From the NCBI GenBank assembly GCA_019359015.1, contig JAHHID010000001.1:105274-169273 (forward strand): a DNA stretch of 64,000 bases, written 5' to 3'. This DNA is from Spirirestis rafaelensis WJT71-NPBG6 (lineage in GTDB: Bacteria > Cyanobacteriota > Cyanobacteriia > Cyanobacteriales > Nostocaceae). Each line of letters begins with the position of its first letter. Position 1 is the first letter of the stretch. Positions 33,203 to 42,672 of the stretch are shown in pieces. The notes under the pieces were generated by a model that was not told where the DNA came from, searched no databases, and saw nothing but the letters and a program-made list of their open reading frames with translations. The position numbers and the translations under genes are program-made.

Positions 33203-33295
33203 CCCCCTTCGGGTTCGCCAGTCGCTCATGGGGGAAACCCCCTTGGCGCTAGCCTCTCCCTTTGGGAGAAGACCGCGCTGGACTCACCAGTCCCT
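33203..33295. repeat. GC-rich dispersed repeat fragment
   Basis: It contains CCCCCTTCGGGTTCGCCAG, CTCATGGGGGAAACCCCC and CTCTCCCTTTGGGAGAAG palindromic pieces, typical of the small dispersed repeats of this genome. It directly adjoins the MITE. Confidence 0.55.
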
Positions 33296-33313
33296 AATCC
33301 CCAGTCCCCAGTT

Positions 33314-33910
33314 TTAAAACAAGCTGAGAATGTACAGCAGGGAGAAGAGAACAATCCAGATGATGTCTACAAAGTGCCAGTATATTTCTGCCATTTCAAT
33401 ACCAACGTGCTTGGTAGCAGAATAGTGACCGGGACGACGCGATCGCCACAATACACCTAGAATTAATAACAGTCCGATAAACACGTGCAAACCGTGAAAA
33501 CCTGTCATTAAATAAAAGCAGTTAGAAAATACGTTGGTCGTCATGCCATAACCTAAAGTTAGGTACTCAACAACCTGACCAAGTAAGAAAATTGCCCCCA
33601 TGATGGCAGTGATGATATACCACCGCTGCATTCCTTTAACATCATTCCTTTTAATCGCTGCATCACCAAAGTGAATAACGAAACTACTAGAAACAAGAAT
33701 GATAGTGTTAATTGTCGGCAATAAAAGCTCTACTTCGGTGTTTTCTGGAGGCCAAACTTCCGTTATTCCTCGAAAAAACAAATAAGTTGCAAAAAAACCG
33801 CCAAACATTAAAGATTCAGAGGCAAGAAACGTCAACAGTCCCAAAACTCGCAAATCCTGATGTTCGCTGTGTTCTGCGTGATGTTCTACACTTGATGTTG
33901 CGATCGCCAT
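33314..33910 (-). CDS. coxC: Cytochrome c oxidase subunit III
   Basis: A 198-residue membrane protein with five predicted helices. It has subunit III signatures: GLLTFLASESLMFGGFFATY (helix 1) and YLMTGFHGLHVFIGLLLIL, ending EIYWHFVDIIWIVLFSLLYI. The short five-helix form is usual in cyanobacteria. It stabilises the core oxidase. It is last gene of coxB-coxA-coxC, 71 bp after coxA. Confidence 0.93.
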   Translation of the reverse strand: MAIATSSVEHHAEHSEHQDLRVLGLLTFLASESLMFGGFFATYLFFRGITEVWPPENTEVELLLPTINTIILVSSSFVIHFGDAAIKRNDVKGMQRWYIITAIMGAIFLLGQVVEYLTLGYGMTTNVFSNCFYLMTGFHGLHVFIGLLLILGVLWRSRRPGHYSATKHVGIEMAEIYWHFVDIIWIVLFSLLYILSLF

Positions 33911-33981
33911 ATTATTTACGCTGTAAATAAATTTCCAAAAATAAATCGTAATAAGCGCTCTTCGCGCTTACTACGAACTAA

Positions 33982-35673
33982 CTAAGCACTGGCTTCTGTC
34001 GCAGTAGATGGCGGCAATTCAGCGCTATCATTATTGATGCCGTAGTCGTAGGGACCGTGAGTCACGACGGGCAATACTTCCCAGTTTTCTACTATTGGTG
34101 GTGAACTGGTTGTCCATTCTAAAGTCAAAGCTTGCCAAGGATTATCGCCGGCTTTTGGTCCAGCAATCCAACTCCAAATGACGTTGATAGTGAAGGGAAT
34201 CACTGAAGCTGCCAATATAAAAGAACCAACAGTACAAATCTGATTGAGGCTGATAAATTGCGGATCGTACATGGCAACTCGTCGGGGCATTCCTTGCAAA
34301 CCCAACTCGTGCATCGGCAGGAATGTCAAATTAGTGCCAATCAAAGTGAGGACGAAGTGAACGCGACCCCAAGTTTCATTCATCATCCGTCCCGTCATTT
34401 TCGGGAACCAGTGGTAAATGCCGGCGTAGATACCAAATACGGAACCGCCAAACAATACATAGTGGAAGTGCGCCACTACATAATATGTGTCGTGGACGTG
34501 AATATCAAAGGGGGCTGTTCCCATCGTCACACCGCTTAAGCCACCCATGACAAACATCGATAGCAAGCCAATGGCGAATAGCATGGCGCTGGTGAAGCGA
34601 ATTTTACCACCCCAAAGGGTAGCAACCCAGCCGAAAATCTTTACGCCAGTGGGGACAGCCACTATCAGGGTGGAGATGGTGAAGAACATCCGCATCCAAC
34701 CGGGTGTACCGCTGGTAAACATGTGGTGTACCCAGACGAACAAACCGACAACGCAGATTGCTACGCTGGAATAGGCGATCGCTTTATAACCAAAAATCGG
34801 TTTGCGGGCATGAACGGGAATCACTTCGGACATAATGCCGAAGATAGGCAGAATCATCAAATAAACTGCCGGGTGGGAATAAAACCAGAACAAATGTTGG
34901 TAAATTACCACATTACCGCCAGCATCTGGTTTAAAAAAGGAAGTACCAAAGTTGATGTCAAACAACAACAGCACCAAACCGGCTGCTAATACAGGTGTGG
35001 AGAGAAGCGCCAAAATAGCGGTTGCTAAAGTCGCCCAGCAAAATAAGGGAACTTGATCCCATTTCATGCTATGGACTTTCATTTTCAAGATGGTGATAAC
35101 AAAGTTCACCGAACCCAAAATTGAAGAAGTTCCCACCAAGACGATCGCTAAAATCCACATCGATTGTGCGGTGTTAGCGGTAACTAAACTTAATGGTGGG
35201 TAAGCAGTCCAACCAGATTGCGAACCACCAAAGAAGAAACTACCGAGAATTAATGCGCCGGCTGGTGGGTTTAACCAAAAGGCGATCGCATTCAACTTCG
35301 GGAAAGCCATATCCCTAGCGCCAACCATCAACGGCACTAGATAATTACCAAATCCCCCAATTGCACTCGGTACAATCCACAGAAAAATCATGATTGTTCC
35401 ATGATTCGTCATGAAAGCGTTGTACAGATTGGGGTCGATGAGGTCTGCATCTGGTGTTGCTAATTCTGCACGCATCACAACAGCCATCAGTCCACCGATG
35501 AGATAGAAGACAAACGCTGTAACTAGATATTGGATGCCAATAACTTTATGGTCAACATTAAACGTGAAGTAATCGTACCATTTCCACGCTTGAGGATGGA
35601 TCGTATGGGCAGCCACCAAGTGAGTTTTATCGTCTTCGTGTGGAGTATTAGGTGGAAATTCTACTTGCGTCAT
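33982..35673 (-). CDS. coxA: Cytochrome c oxidase subunit I, A2 type
   Basis: A 563-residue heme-copper oxidase core with 12 helices. Ligands: low-spin heme His in MTNHGTIMIF (about 89), CuB His in FYSHPAVYLMILP, the His pair in WVHHMFTSG, and both heme His in HVHDTYYVVAHFHYV (about 385-399). The helix VI motif reads YSHPAV instead of a Glu-containing HPEV. This places the enzyme in the A2 class, in which Tyr-Ser replaces the D-channel glutamate. It reduces oxygen to water and pumps protons. In heterocysts this kind of oxidase lowers oxygen around nitrogenase. Confidence 0.95.
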   Translation of the reverse strand: MTQVEFPPNTPHEDDKTHLVAAHTIHPQAWKWYDYFTFNVDHKVIGIQYLVTAFVFYLIGGLMAVVMRAELATPDADLIDPNLYNAFMTNHGTIMIFLWIVPSAIGGFGNYLVPLMVGARDMAFPKLNAIAFWLNPPAGALILGSFFFGGSQSGWTAYPPLSLVTANTAQSMWILAIVLVGTSSILGSVNFVITILKMKVHSMKWDQVPLFCWATLATAILALLSTPVLAAGLVLLLFDINFGTSFFKPDAGGNVVIYQHLFWFYSHPAVYLMILPIFGIMSEVIPVHARKPIFGYKAIAYSSVAICVVGLFVWVHHMFTSGTPGWMRMFFTISTLIVAVPTGVKIFGWVATLWGGKIRFTSAMLFAIGLLSMFVMGGLSGVTMGTAPFDIHVHDTYYVVAHFHYVLFGGSVFGIYAGIYHWFPKMTGRMMNETWGRVHFVLTLIGTNLTFLPMHELGLQGMPRRVAMYDPQFISLNQICTVGSFILAASVIPFTINVIWSWIAGPKAGDNPWQALTLEWTTSSPPIVENWEVLPVVTHGPYDYGINNDSAELPPSTATEASA

Positions 35674-35718
35674 ATTTTTATCCTTTGTTGGTTGTTAGTT
35701 GATATTTGTTAGTTGATA

Positions 35719-35760
35719 GTTGTTGGTTGATAGTTGTTGGTTGATAGTTGTTGGTTGATA
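35719..35760. repeat. Tandem 14-bp repeat between coxB and coxA
   Basis: GTTGTTGGTTGATA occurs three times in a row, with partial units before. A second low-complexity stretch (ACTAACTAATAACGACTAAC) follows before the coxB stop. Confidence 0.85.
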
Positions 35761-35808
35761 GTTTTTCTACTAACCACTACTCGCTAACCACTAACTAATA
35801 ACGACTAA

Positions 35809-36819
35809 CTAATAACCATTAACCAGTGACTCTAGAGTTACTAAACTAATCCCCATATCATTGGTGTAGGGAGCAAGAAACTCTGAAGTTGATAACTCAG
35901 CTGGCTTCACTGCAACAGCTTGATTCAGTTCTTGCTTTTGAGCAATTTTGTTTTCTGTTAGCCAGCTATCATACTCTTCTGGCGTTTGCACAATTACTTG
36001 CGATCGCATTGAACCGTGGTAGCCACCGCATAATTCTGTACAAACTATCGGGTATGTTCCGATTCTCGTAGCGACAAATCGCAGTTGAGTAGGTATACCG
36101 GGAATTGCGTCTTGCTTTAATCTAAATTGTGGTACCCAGAATGAGTGGATAACATCTGTTGCTGACAAATTGATTTGAACGTCAGCGCCGATTGGGACGT
36201 GTAATTCTCCAGAATTAACACCACTTTCAGGATAGTTAAATATCCAAGCAAACTGCATCCCGGTGACATCAACAACTAAGTCAGCAACTTTGCCTTCTTG
36301 GGAAGTTCCGCCAATGCCAATTTTCCGCGCACCTGCTGGGGGTACTGGTATTTCCATCTCCGAAGCTGAGGCATCACTCAATGTAGCTGCGAGTGCGGTT
36401 CCTGGCATCTGAGCAACATGAGATGGAGAATGGCTCATAGCCATCATATGTCCTGGTGCTTCAATTCCACCCATGCGGGTAAACACATCAACACTGTATA
36501 TTCCTAAACAAAGGACAATGATTGATGGAACTGCCGTCCAAAAAACTTCTAAAGGAAGATTACCCTCAATATGGACACCATCCGTATCATCTCCCTTACG
36601 GCGACGATATTTAACTACAAAAATTAAGATGGTTCCTTCTACTATCAAAAAAAGAGCGATCGCAATGCTGAACATGATGTTGAAAAACCCGTCCACCAAA
36701 GGCGCTTGTGCTGAAGCTTGCACCGGCAGTAAACTATGGTTTTGACCAAGCCAGATGCTTAAAACTGTGACGAATGCTCCAGCAACTAAAGTTAATAATG
36801 AAACAGGAATTTCTTGCAT
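35809..36819 (-). CDS. coxB: Cytochrome c oxidase subunit II with CuA site
   Basis: A 336-residue subunit with an N-terminal signal/anchor helix (about 7-25), two membrane helices (about 47-70 and 87-106) and a periplasmic cupredoxin domain. The complete binuclear CuA set is present in CTELCGGYHGSM (Cys, Cys, His, Met), with an upstream His in DVIHSFWVPQ. This separates it from the quinol-type (ARTO) subunit II that lacks CuA, and favours a cytochrome c/plastocyanin-fed Cox2-like enzyme. An extra His/Met-rich stretch (GHMMAMSHSPSHVAQMPG, about 128-145) may bind copper. It is first gene of the operon. Confidence 0.94.
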   Translation of the reverse strand: MQEIPVSLLTLVAGAFVTVLSIWLGQNHSLLPVQASAQAPLVDGFFNIMFSIAIALFLIVEGTILIFVVKYRRRKGDDTDGVHIEGNLPLEVFWTAVPSIIVLCLGIYSVDVFTRMGGIEAPGHMMAMSHSPSHVAQMPGTALAATLSDASASEMEIPVPPAGARKIGIGGTSQEGKVADLVVDVTGMQFAWIFNYPESGVNSGELHVPIGADVQINLSATDVIHSFWVPQFRLKQDAIPGIPTQLRFVATRIGTYPIVCTELCGGYHGSMRSQVIVQTPEEYDSWLTENKIAQKQELNQAVAVKPAELSTSEFLAPYTNDMGISLVTLESLVNGY

Positions 36820-37600
36820 ACATACCTGCTGTGTACAACATCCTTAAAGGTGTGATTTTCTTTCTTTTTACCCCAGGATTCATATCCTGTACTCTTGATG
36901 TATATCCCTAGGCAGGAAAGAGAATAGTTTTCTCGCTTGTGAGAGCATCACAACAAGCGGAATTGTTTAGTTTCACCTATATATCTTCTCCGCTTATTCT
37001 AAATAATCAGGAAAAAATCACTATATTTTTTAATATCTTTTGGACAGCAAAACTACAACAAAATTTATGCTTATAGTTAATCTCATGTACGCTTAATTAA
37101 CAGTAAGAAAAATATCGCAACCGTCGTAGATATGTTCCGCGCTTTACGTCACTACAAGATGTGTCTCAACGCCGGATATGATACAACAAGCATTCACAAA
37201 TCAACTCTCAGTGAAAAAGTAAAAAAATAAGGATGAAGTTAAACTCGCGAATTAATTCGCTCAATCGTACAGATTTATCTTTTCATCCTTTTGCCTTTAT
37301 CACCACTGATCTAGGCTATATTAGCAGCAAGTTTAAATTTGTTAATGGCTGACATTTTCCGATTTCTGGATTGTTCTACTGCTAACTTTTTGCGTACCGA
37401 TAAATATCCAGCATTCCTCTCTAACACCAACACCCTAGAAGGGTGTGATGTTCTGCGTAGAAAGCCTGCGTTGCCTGAGGCTAGGCAGGCTTTGTCCTTA
37501 TAGCCCAAGGAATCTCGCGCTTGCGGGTGAGGGTGTGGATGATATGAGGTTTGGCAAGCGTGTTTTCCGGCAATATCCCTTCTTTTGGAGGGCAGGAACC
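36820..37600. promoter_or_regulatory. Upstream region of coxBAC with hairpins and palindrome
   Basis: About 780 bp with no credible gene. It contains a long inverted repeat 115-140 bp before coxB (CGCTTGT at 36934-36940 with ACAAGCG at 36953-36959), a perfect 14-bp palindrome GCGAATTAATTCGC at 37247-37260 lying between AAGGATGAA and TTCATCCTT arms, and a hairpin AAAGCCTGC/GCAGGCTTT (37461-37493) downstream of fdxB. The oxidase promoter should lie here. No canonical NtcA box was found. Confidence 0.5.
37247..37260. promoter_or_regulatory. Perfect 14-bp palindrome GCGAATTAATTCGC
   Basis: An exact inverted repeat lying about 430 bp before coxB and 340 bp after fdxB. It lies inside a larger symmetry (AAGGATGAA ... 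TTCATCCTT, roughly 60 bp loop). It could be an operator or part of an RNA structure; nothing in the sequence decides. Confidence 0.4.
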
Positions 37601-37894
37601 TTAACTGGCTAAGGCAACATGGGTGTAGCAGTTCTTTGGACAAATTCTTGCACAAGCCTCACAACCAACACAATTTTCTGGATTAGCGACTACCATTATT
37701 TTCCGTTCGATTTCATCATCGTCTTCATCTTCCACAAGTTCGCCTTCTTCGTTTAGCGCTGCCAAAGATAAGACATTATGCCCGCAAATTTTAAAACATC
37801 TGCCACAGCCAATGCACTTTTCTTGATTAATATCTTGAGCAAATTTGGGTGTCCAAGTTTTACCGCCAAATGTCAAGCCTGTTAGTTGTGCCAT
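37601..37894 (-). CDS. fdxB: Ferredoxin III, nif-specific
   Basis: A 97-residue bacterial-type 2x[4Fe-4S] ferredoxin. Cluster motifs are [13 protein letters not shown] (about 27-39) and [15 protein letters not shown] (about 76-90), separated by an acidic loop ([15 protein letters not shown]). The N-terminus [14 protein letters not shown] is typical of the nif-associated ferredoxin III group. It probably donates electrons in nitrogen fixation or FeMo-cofactor synthesis. It is divergent from cnfR across a 1-kb spacer and co-directional with coxBAC. Confidence 0.92.
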   Translation of the reverse strand: MAQLTGLTFGGKTWTPKFAQDINQEKCIGCGRCFKICGHNVLSLAALNEEGELVEDEDDDEIERKIMVVANPENCVGCEACARICPKNCYTHVALAS

Positions 37895-38926
37895 GAATCT
37901 ACCTCAGCAATTTTGCTTACTAATCTATCTGAACTCTTATTCTCATCCTAACTTAATCTTAACAAGCTGACTTTATTGTTCAGAAATGATTATTTTGCCT
38001 ATTAACTTTTGATGACTTTAACTTATTATTTTGAGCCTTTTGAGCTATTTGAAAACTTATAAATGAAATTATTTAGCAATACGCTGTAAATTAGACCTTA
38101 ACTGAGATTACTGTTATATCGGCTGTTTCTGCCGATTTGGGGTGAGACACAAGATATTTAAGAGCATTCGATTGCTAAACACTAAAATTATTTATTTGCT
38201 TAAAAATACAAAGAAATAACTGATGTTTAATTTGGCAAATTTTGGTAAAATTTTTCTGACTGATGATACTGTTTTTCGATAGATATGCGTTACAAAGTCA
38301 AAAATATAAATAGTATTTACATATACATAGTTGGTTTTTATTAGCTTCTGTATATGCTGAATCTATAGTAGATAAAGTAAATGATGTGAAATTTACTTTT
38401 TAAGCGATCGCATACATAAGCAAATAGAAAGTCAATATCATGCTTTTGACTATTTTCATAAATTAAACACATTTAATTTGTCATTTAAAACTGTAAATTA
38501 ACTAACAAAATAATTATCAAAAGAAAATTATTAATAATATTAATAACCCTCCTAAAAACTGTTACTTAAAAACTAAATGTTCGCCCGTAACAATTCTGAA
38601 TTTTTCTTATGCTCAAGAAGTAAATCTTTGTAGATAGACAATGAGGTAAAATATTAGAAAATATTTATTAGCTCATTGTGAACAAGCCGATTTTAATATT
38701 CGTCAAATATATATTTAATAAATAAGTAATATTAGGCTTCAGTTAAAAGCCTTTATAGCATTTAGTTGGATGCAAAGTACTGAATATGAATGTTCCTTGA
38801 TTAATTTGGCAAGAAAATAAGATTCTTGCAGCGGAAATATTGTGGTGGTGAGTATTAAAGAAAGTAAATACATGGATTCTTACACTTGAGCCAGATATCG
38901 AGAGCGAGTAGAGTGGCAATTGCCGT
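37895..38926. promoter_or_regulatory. Divergent promoter region fdxB-cnfR
   Basis: 1,032 bp of very AT-rich DNA without a gene. An inverted repeat ATCGGC-N7-GCCGAT lies at 38118-38136, followed by TTGGGGTGAGAC. It should carry the promoters of fdxB and cnfR. CnfR is known to activate nif promoters from upstream elements, but I do not recall the motif well enough to assign this one. One HIP1 site lies near 38404. Confidence 0.45.
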
Positions 38927-40519
38927 ATGCCTTATACAATTCCTAACAACAGTTGCGTTGGATGTGATAACTGCCGTCCGCAATGCCCTACCGGTGCAAT
39001 CAAAATAGAGAACGATGAATATTGGATCGACCCTTCTCTTTGTAACAATTGCGAAGGTTATTATCCCGAACCGCAATGTGTGATTGCTTGTCCCACAAAG
39101 TTACCGATTCCTTTGCAAGCGAAAAAGGGAAGATGCAAAGTTGAACCTAGAGATGCCACAAGTTCAGATTTGTTTGCCAACGGTAAGAGTAACCCGTTTG
39201 CATCAGCAATGGTTATTTGGGAAGCTTGCAACGTGTTAGCACAGCGAGCATCCTTACCTTGGCAAATCGATGAACAAGGTTTCTTGCGTTATGGCAGACA
39301 AGTTAACCAAGGTAGGGGAGCGATCGCATTTCACATTAGCGATCCATTTAAGGTGAGTGAATGCTCATCAGAGTTAGGAGCAATTGAAGCACTTGATATC
39401 AGAGCTGCTTGTATCCATCTAATTTTTGCCGCTTATGCTACAGCTTGCGATCAACCTTGGGAGCAGGAGTTTGCGATCGACGATCGCCAAATCGAGAAAT
39501 ATTTAGGCTTAGAGAAACGCAAAGACTTGAGTAAAAACGCCAAACTCGCTTTAATGAAAAATATTGTACTGCAAGCTTGCTCCCTGATTACCACCATTGA
39601 TTGGCCCCAACAAGGTCGAGTCAAAGGATTTTCAATTACAGGCAGCCGCTTGTGGCACATAGTAGACATTCAGCACTATTTTCAAGAAGATAATCTTGGG
39701 TGCAAATATCTAGTTGGGTTAACTTTTAAAGTCAAAGCCGGCATTTGGACACAATATTTCTTAAACAAACAAGGATGCAAAGAGCGAACTGCATTTTATC
39801 AATATCGCAGTCTGCCCAAATCTTTGTTAACCACAATCATGACCATTTGGCAACAACATGAAGGTGCAGCGCGGTTAATGCTATGGCTGCTATTTAAAAC
39901 TAAAATGGGCAAAGAACAACGCATCATCGTTCCCACCTTGCTGCGCGTTGCTTACGGTGAGCAAAAAGTTAACCATGCAGCCAGACAACGAGAAGAACGC
40001 AAGCGACTACTGCGAACCTTTGAAAGTGACTTAGAAATTCTCCATCATTATGGAATCAAAGCAGTTTTCGATCCCATTACCTACCCACCACAAATTCAAC
40101 CTTTGTGGGCGAAATTAATTGATATTCCCGAAGATCCAGAAGAAGCATTAGAATTTTGGACTACTGACGGTGGCAGCGATACTCGCTTGACAGACACAAG
40201 TCCGCGTGGTAAATGGAATTTGCTGATGAACGCTCGAATTTTGTCCTTTGAGCTACCTCCAGAATGGGAGCAGCAAATCCCCAAATCTGAGAAAAATCAG
40301 CGACAAACTGTTACTAAAACCAGAAAAAAGATAAAAACTACCGGCGATTTGCTTGGGGAACAGATTTTACAAGCGCGAAAAAATCTGAATCTCTCTCAAA
40401 GAGAATTAGCAAAGTTGACCGGTAAAAGCCAAAGCTGGATTCGAGATGTCGAAAACGGTCGCTTAAAAGCCAAGTCAGAAGACCAAGCGGTGTTGAGGAA
40501 GGTGTTGAATATGGCGTAA
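38927..40519 (+). CDS. cnfR: nif transcriptional activator CnfR (PatB)
   Basis: A 530-residue regulator. The N-terminus is a ferredoxin domain with two [4Fe-4S] motifs, CVGCDNCRPQCP (about 9-20) and CNNCEGYYPEPQCVIACP (about 40-57). The middle is a 350-residue region seen in this family. The C-terminal 65 residues form an XRE-type helix-turn-helix (LGEQILQARKNLNLSQRELA, then GKSQSWIRDVENGR). CnfR in Leptolyngbya and PatB in Anabaena have this layout and are needed for nif expression under low oxygen or for heterocyst function; the clusters are the likely oxygen sensor. Intact and at the usual length. It lies next to fdxB and coxBAC, a neighbourhood I recall from Anabaena PCC 7120. Confidence 0.92.
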   Translation: MPYTIPNNSCVGCDNCRPQCPTGAIKIENDEYWIDPSLCNNCEGYYPEPQCVIACPTKLPIPLQAKKGRCKVEPRDATSSDLFANGKSNPFASAMVIWEACNVLAQRASLPWQIDEQGFLRYGRQVNQGRGAIAFHISDPFKVSECSSELGAIEALDIRAACIHLIFAAYATACDQPWEQEFAIDDRQIEKYLGLEKRKDLSKNAKLALMKNIVLQACSLITTIDWPQQGRVKGFSITGSRLWHIVDIQHYFQEDNLGCKYLVGLTFKVKAGIWTQYFLNKQGCKERTAFYQYRSLPKSLLTTIMTIWQQHEGAARLMLWLLFKTKMGKEQRIIVPTLLRVAYGEQKVNHAARQREERKRLLRTFESDLEILHHYGIKAVFDPITYPPQIQPLWAKLIDIPEDPEEALEFWTTDGGSDTRLTDTSPRGKWNLLMNARILSFELPPEWEQQIPKSEKNQRQTVTKTRKKIKTTGDLLGEQILQARKNLNLSQRELAKLTGKSQSWIRDVENGRLKAKSEDQAVLRKVLNMA

Positions 40520-40569
40520 TAGCTGTTCAAGCTAAAACATTAATATTAAACTAATCCGATTAATATTCA

Positions 40570-41139
40570 TTACGGAGTCACCTTTAACCACCCAAAAATA
40601 TCACCTACCGTCAACTGTAACCCTTGGCAGAACTCTGGCACTGGTAAAACACCATCAATTTCTTCAAAAGGTAAAGGTTGTCGTCCCGCAGGATAAGCAG
40701 CAATGAATCGCTCATCAGGGTCAATTAACCAACCCATTTGAGTCCCGTGGTTGAGAGCGTGTAAGATTTTTTTTGTAACTTTTGTATGGCTTTGTTCTGG
40801 GGAAAGAATTTCGATTATCCAGTCGGGTGCTGCGGCAAATGTATTGGCAATATCACCATTTTCGTCTACAGGAAGCCTTGCCCAAGAGAATACAGCGACA
40901 TCGGGAACTATAGAACGTCCGGAAAAAGTGCAACGTAATTCTGGAAAAGCCCAACCAATTTTTTGTACTTTTATAACAGAATTGATTGTGGGACAGAGTT
41001 CTCCTTGAATAGTGCTATGTTTTCCTTGAGGCATGGGTTTTTGAATGATTTGACCGTCGATGTACTCGCAATACGGCTTAGTTTCTGATAGTGCGAGAAA
41101 TTCTTCTAGGGTCAATATTTTATTTGGTGCTTGTACCAT
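40570..41139 (-). CDS. Uma2 family endonuclease-like protein (DUF820)
   Basis: A 189-residue PD-(D/E)XK-fold protein of the cyanobacterial Uma2 family: LTLEEFLALSETKPYCEYIDG, ELRCTFSGRSIVPDVAVF (catalytic Asp region), PPDWIIEILSPEQ-like segment (APDWIIEILSPEQSHTKVTK) and MGWLIDPDERFIAAYP. Active-site residues appear present. Dozens of copies per genome are typical; the cellular role is unknown. Convergent with cnfR. Confidence 0.88.
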   Translation of the reverse strand: MVQAPNKILTLEEFLALSETKPYCEYIDGQIIQKPMPQGKHSTIQGELCPTINSVIKVQKIGWAFPELRCTFSGRSIVPDVAVFSWARLPVDENGDIANTFAAAPDWIIEILSPEQSHTKVTKKILHALNHGTQMGWLIDPDERFIAAYPAGRQPLPFEEIDGVLPVPEFCQGLQLTVGDIFGWLKVTP

Positions 41140-41353
41140 TGTTATCCTAGCCTCAACTTATGATAATTTTTTTACATAGTTAAGTCCTAACTCCTCTTGC
41201 TCCAGGCAAGCTGTGAGATCAGTTAGTTATGAAAAATCCAGCAACGCCGGCTTCCAGTCGTTCCAGATTTAAGCCAGAAATGCTATGCAAAAATACTATT
41301 AGGTTTCTCGTCCAATCACATTACATGATCACAAACCTAGCCTGGAGAACAAA

Positions 41354-41782
41354 TTATTTACTTGTTGAGGAAACATTATTCAAGCGATCGCGAATTGCCG
41401 TTAATTGTTCTTCATTATTCACTGGCGATCGCGGGGGTGGTAATTCTGTATTGGGCCAATTAGCTAAATCATTACACGGACATAATTCTGGCGGCATTCC
41501 CAAGCTTCGGACGGGTACTGGCATTGTACAACGACCACAGTTACTCATTTCCCAACTTGGTGTCAGCAGTTCGTCAATAGTTTCTTGCGTACCCTCTAAG
41601 TAACACTCACCTGTTTCTGGTGAGATAATTTGCTGCCATGTCGTTTCAAATTCGTCACTGTAGCGATCGCCTTGAATTACTGGTTGCGGCAACAGACTTG
41701 CCGAACCATTATTTGTCATCACCTTTTTGCCTAACTGAAACCAGTAGGCGAGGTATTGTTTTACTTCCTGTTTGGTTGCCAT
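41354..41782 (-). CDS. Conserved cyanobacterial hypothetical protein with Cys motifs, 142 aa
   Basis: A soluble protein that begins TKQEVKQYLAYWFQLGKKVM and has a C-terminal half with CGRC (about 96) and CPC (about 115), which could bind metal. The middle (PETGECYLEGTQETIDELL) is acidic. The family is seen in many cyanobacteria but has no function that I know. It lies 57 bp upstream of cobU on the same strand, so co-transcription is possible. Confidence 0.65.
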   Translation of the reverse strand: MATKQEVKQYLAYWFQLGKKVMTNNGSASLLPQPVIQGDRYSDEFETTWQQIISPETGECYLEGTQETIDELLTPSWEMSNCGRCTMPVPVRSLGMPPELCPCNDLANWPNTELPPPRSPVNNEEQLTAIRDRLNNVSSTSK

Positions 41783-41838
41783 ATCACAATATTAAGCTTG
41801 CGACGGAAAATTTATAATTCTAAATACTTAATTTTAAC

Positions 41839-42384
41839 TTAAGATTTTGGTGGTAACGGCGAACCAAGAACGCTCAAATTAAGAACATGACCACCAGTGA
41901 CTAAATAAACAGCTTCGCAAACAATAGCTAATTGGCGAATCAAAGAACCCAGGCGATCGCGAAAACTTCTCCCAACCGGATAAGCCGGCACAACACCCCA
42001 GCCTGTTTCTTCCGCCACGAATATCATATCAGCCGCAACCAAATCCACTGTTTCTAACAATTCTGCAACCGTGTTTTCCCAAATTGCATCCTCCTGGGAG
42101 AGTAGATTAGCTACCCAAGTTCCCAAAGAATCTACCAACAGGCAGATATTTGGTTGAGCGTCCGCAAGAGTAGCAGATAATTCTGTCGGCACTTCCAATG
42201 TTACCCAGTCTTCGGGACGACGTTTTTGGTGTTGTTCAATGCGTTGATTCCACTCGGCATCCGCTGAATTTTGCGTGGCAGTGGCAATGTAAACAACTGC
42301 TTTGCCTGACTGGATTGCCAGAGTTTCTGCCCATTCACTTTTACCAGATCGTGCCGGTCCGCTCACGAGAATGACTTTACCCAA
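41839..42384 (-). CDS. cobU: Adenosylcobinamide kinase/adenosylcobinamide-phosphate guanylyltransferase
   Basis: A 181-residue bifunctional CobU/CobP of cobalamin nucleotide-loop assembly. P-loop GPARSGKSEWAE (about 8-19), the RRPEDWVTLEVP segment (about 55-66), VDSLGTWVANLL and EETGWGVVPAYPVGRSFRD are all present and in order. Length is normal. It phosphorylates adenosylcobinamide and adds GMP. No other cob genes are nearby. Confidence 0.92.
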   Translation of the reverse strand: MGKVILVSGPARSGKSEWAETLAIQSGKAVVYIATATQNSADAEWNQRIEQHQKRRPEDWVTLEVPTELSATLADAQPNICLLVDSLGTWVANLLSQEDAIWENTVAELLETVDLVAADMIFVAEETGWGVVPAYPVGRSFRDRLGSLIRQLAIVCEAVYLVTGGHVLNLSVLGSPLPPKS

Positions 42385-42672
42385 AGCTTTTTCCTTAGTA
42401 TCTTTAATTAATTAGGGTGGCAATTTCTTACCAGAATTTTTTCACTACCAAAGTGGGATTTTTGGTACAAATAACTTTTAAGAGATAAAATTAGCACCAG
42501 CATCAAGAGGAACAGGGGAAAAGGGTTTTTGAAGAGGGGAAAAGGTTAAAGGGAAAAGGGAAAAGGAAGAAAAGAAGTTTTTCTTACCATTCCCCCTTGC
42601 TCTTCCCCTTCCCATTGAGACACTTCTCAATCATTGAACACCATTGGGACAGGACAAGTCAGGTAATTTTTT

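Noticed and set aside
37311-37655. 114-aa open frame overlapping fdxB
   Set aside because: It overlaps fdxB in another frame and otherwise covers hairpin repeats.
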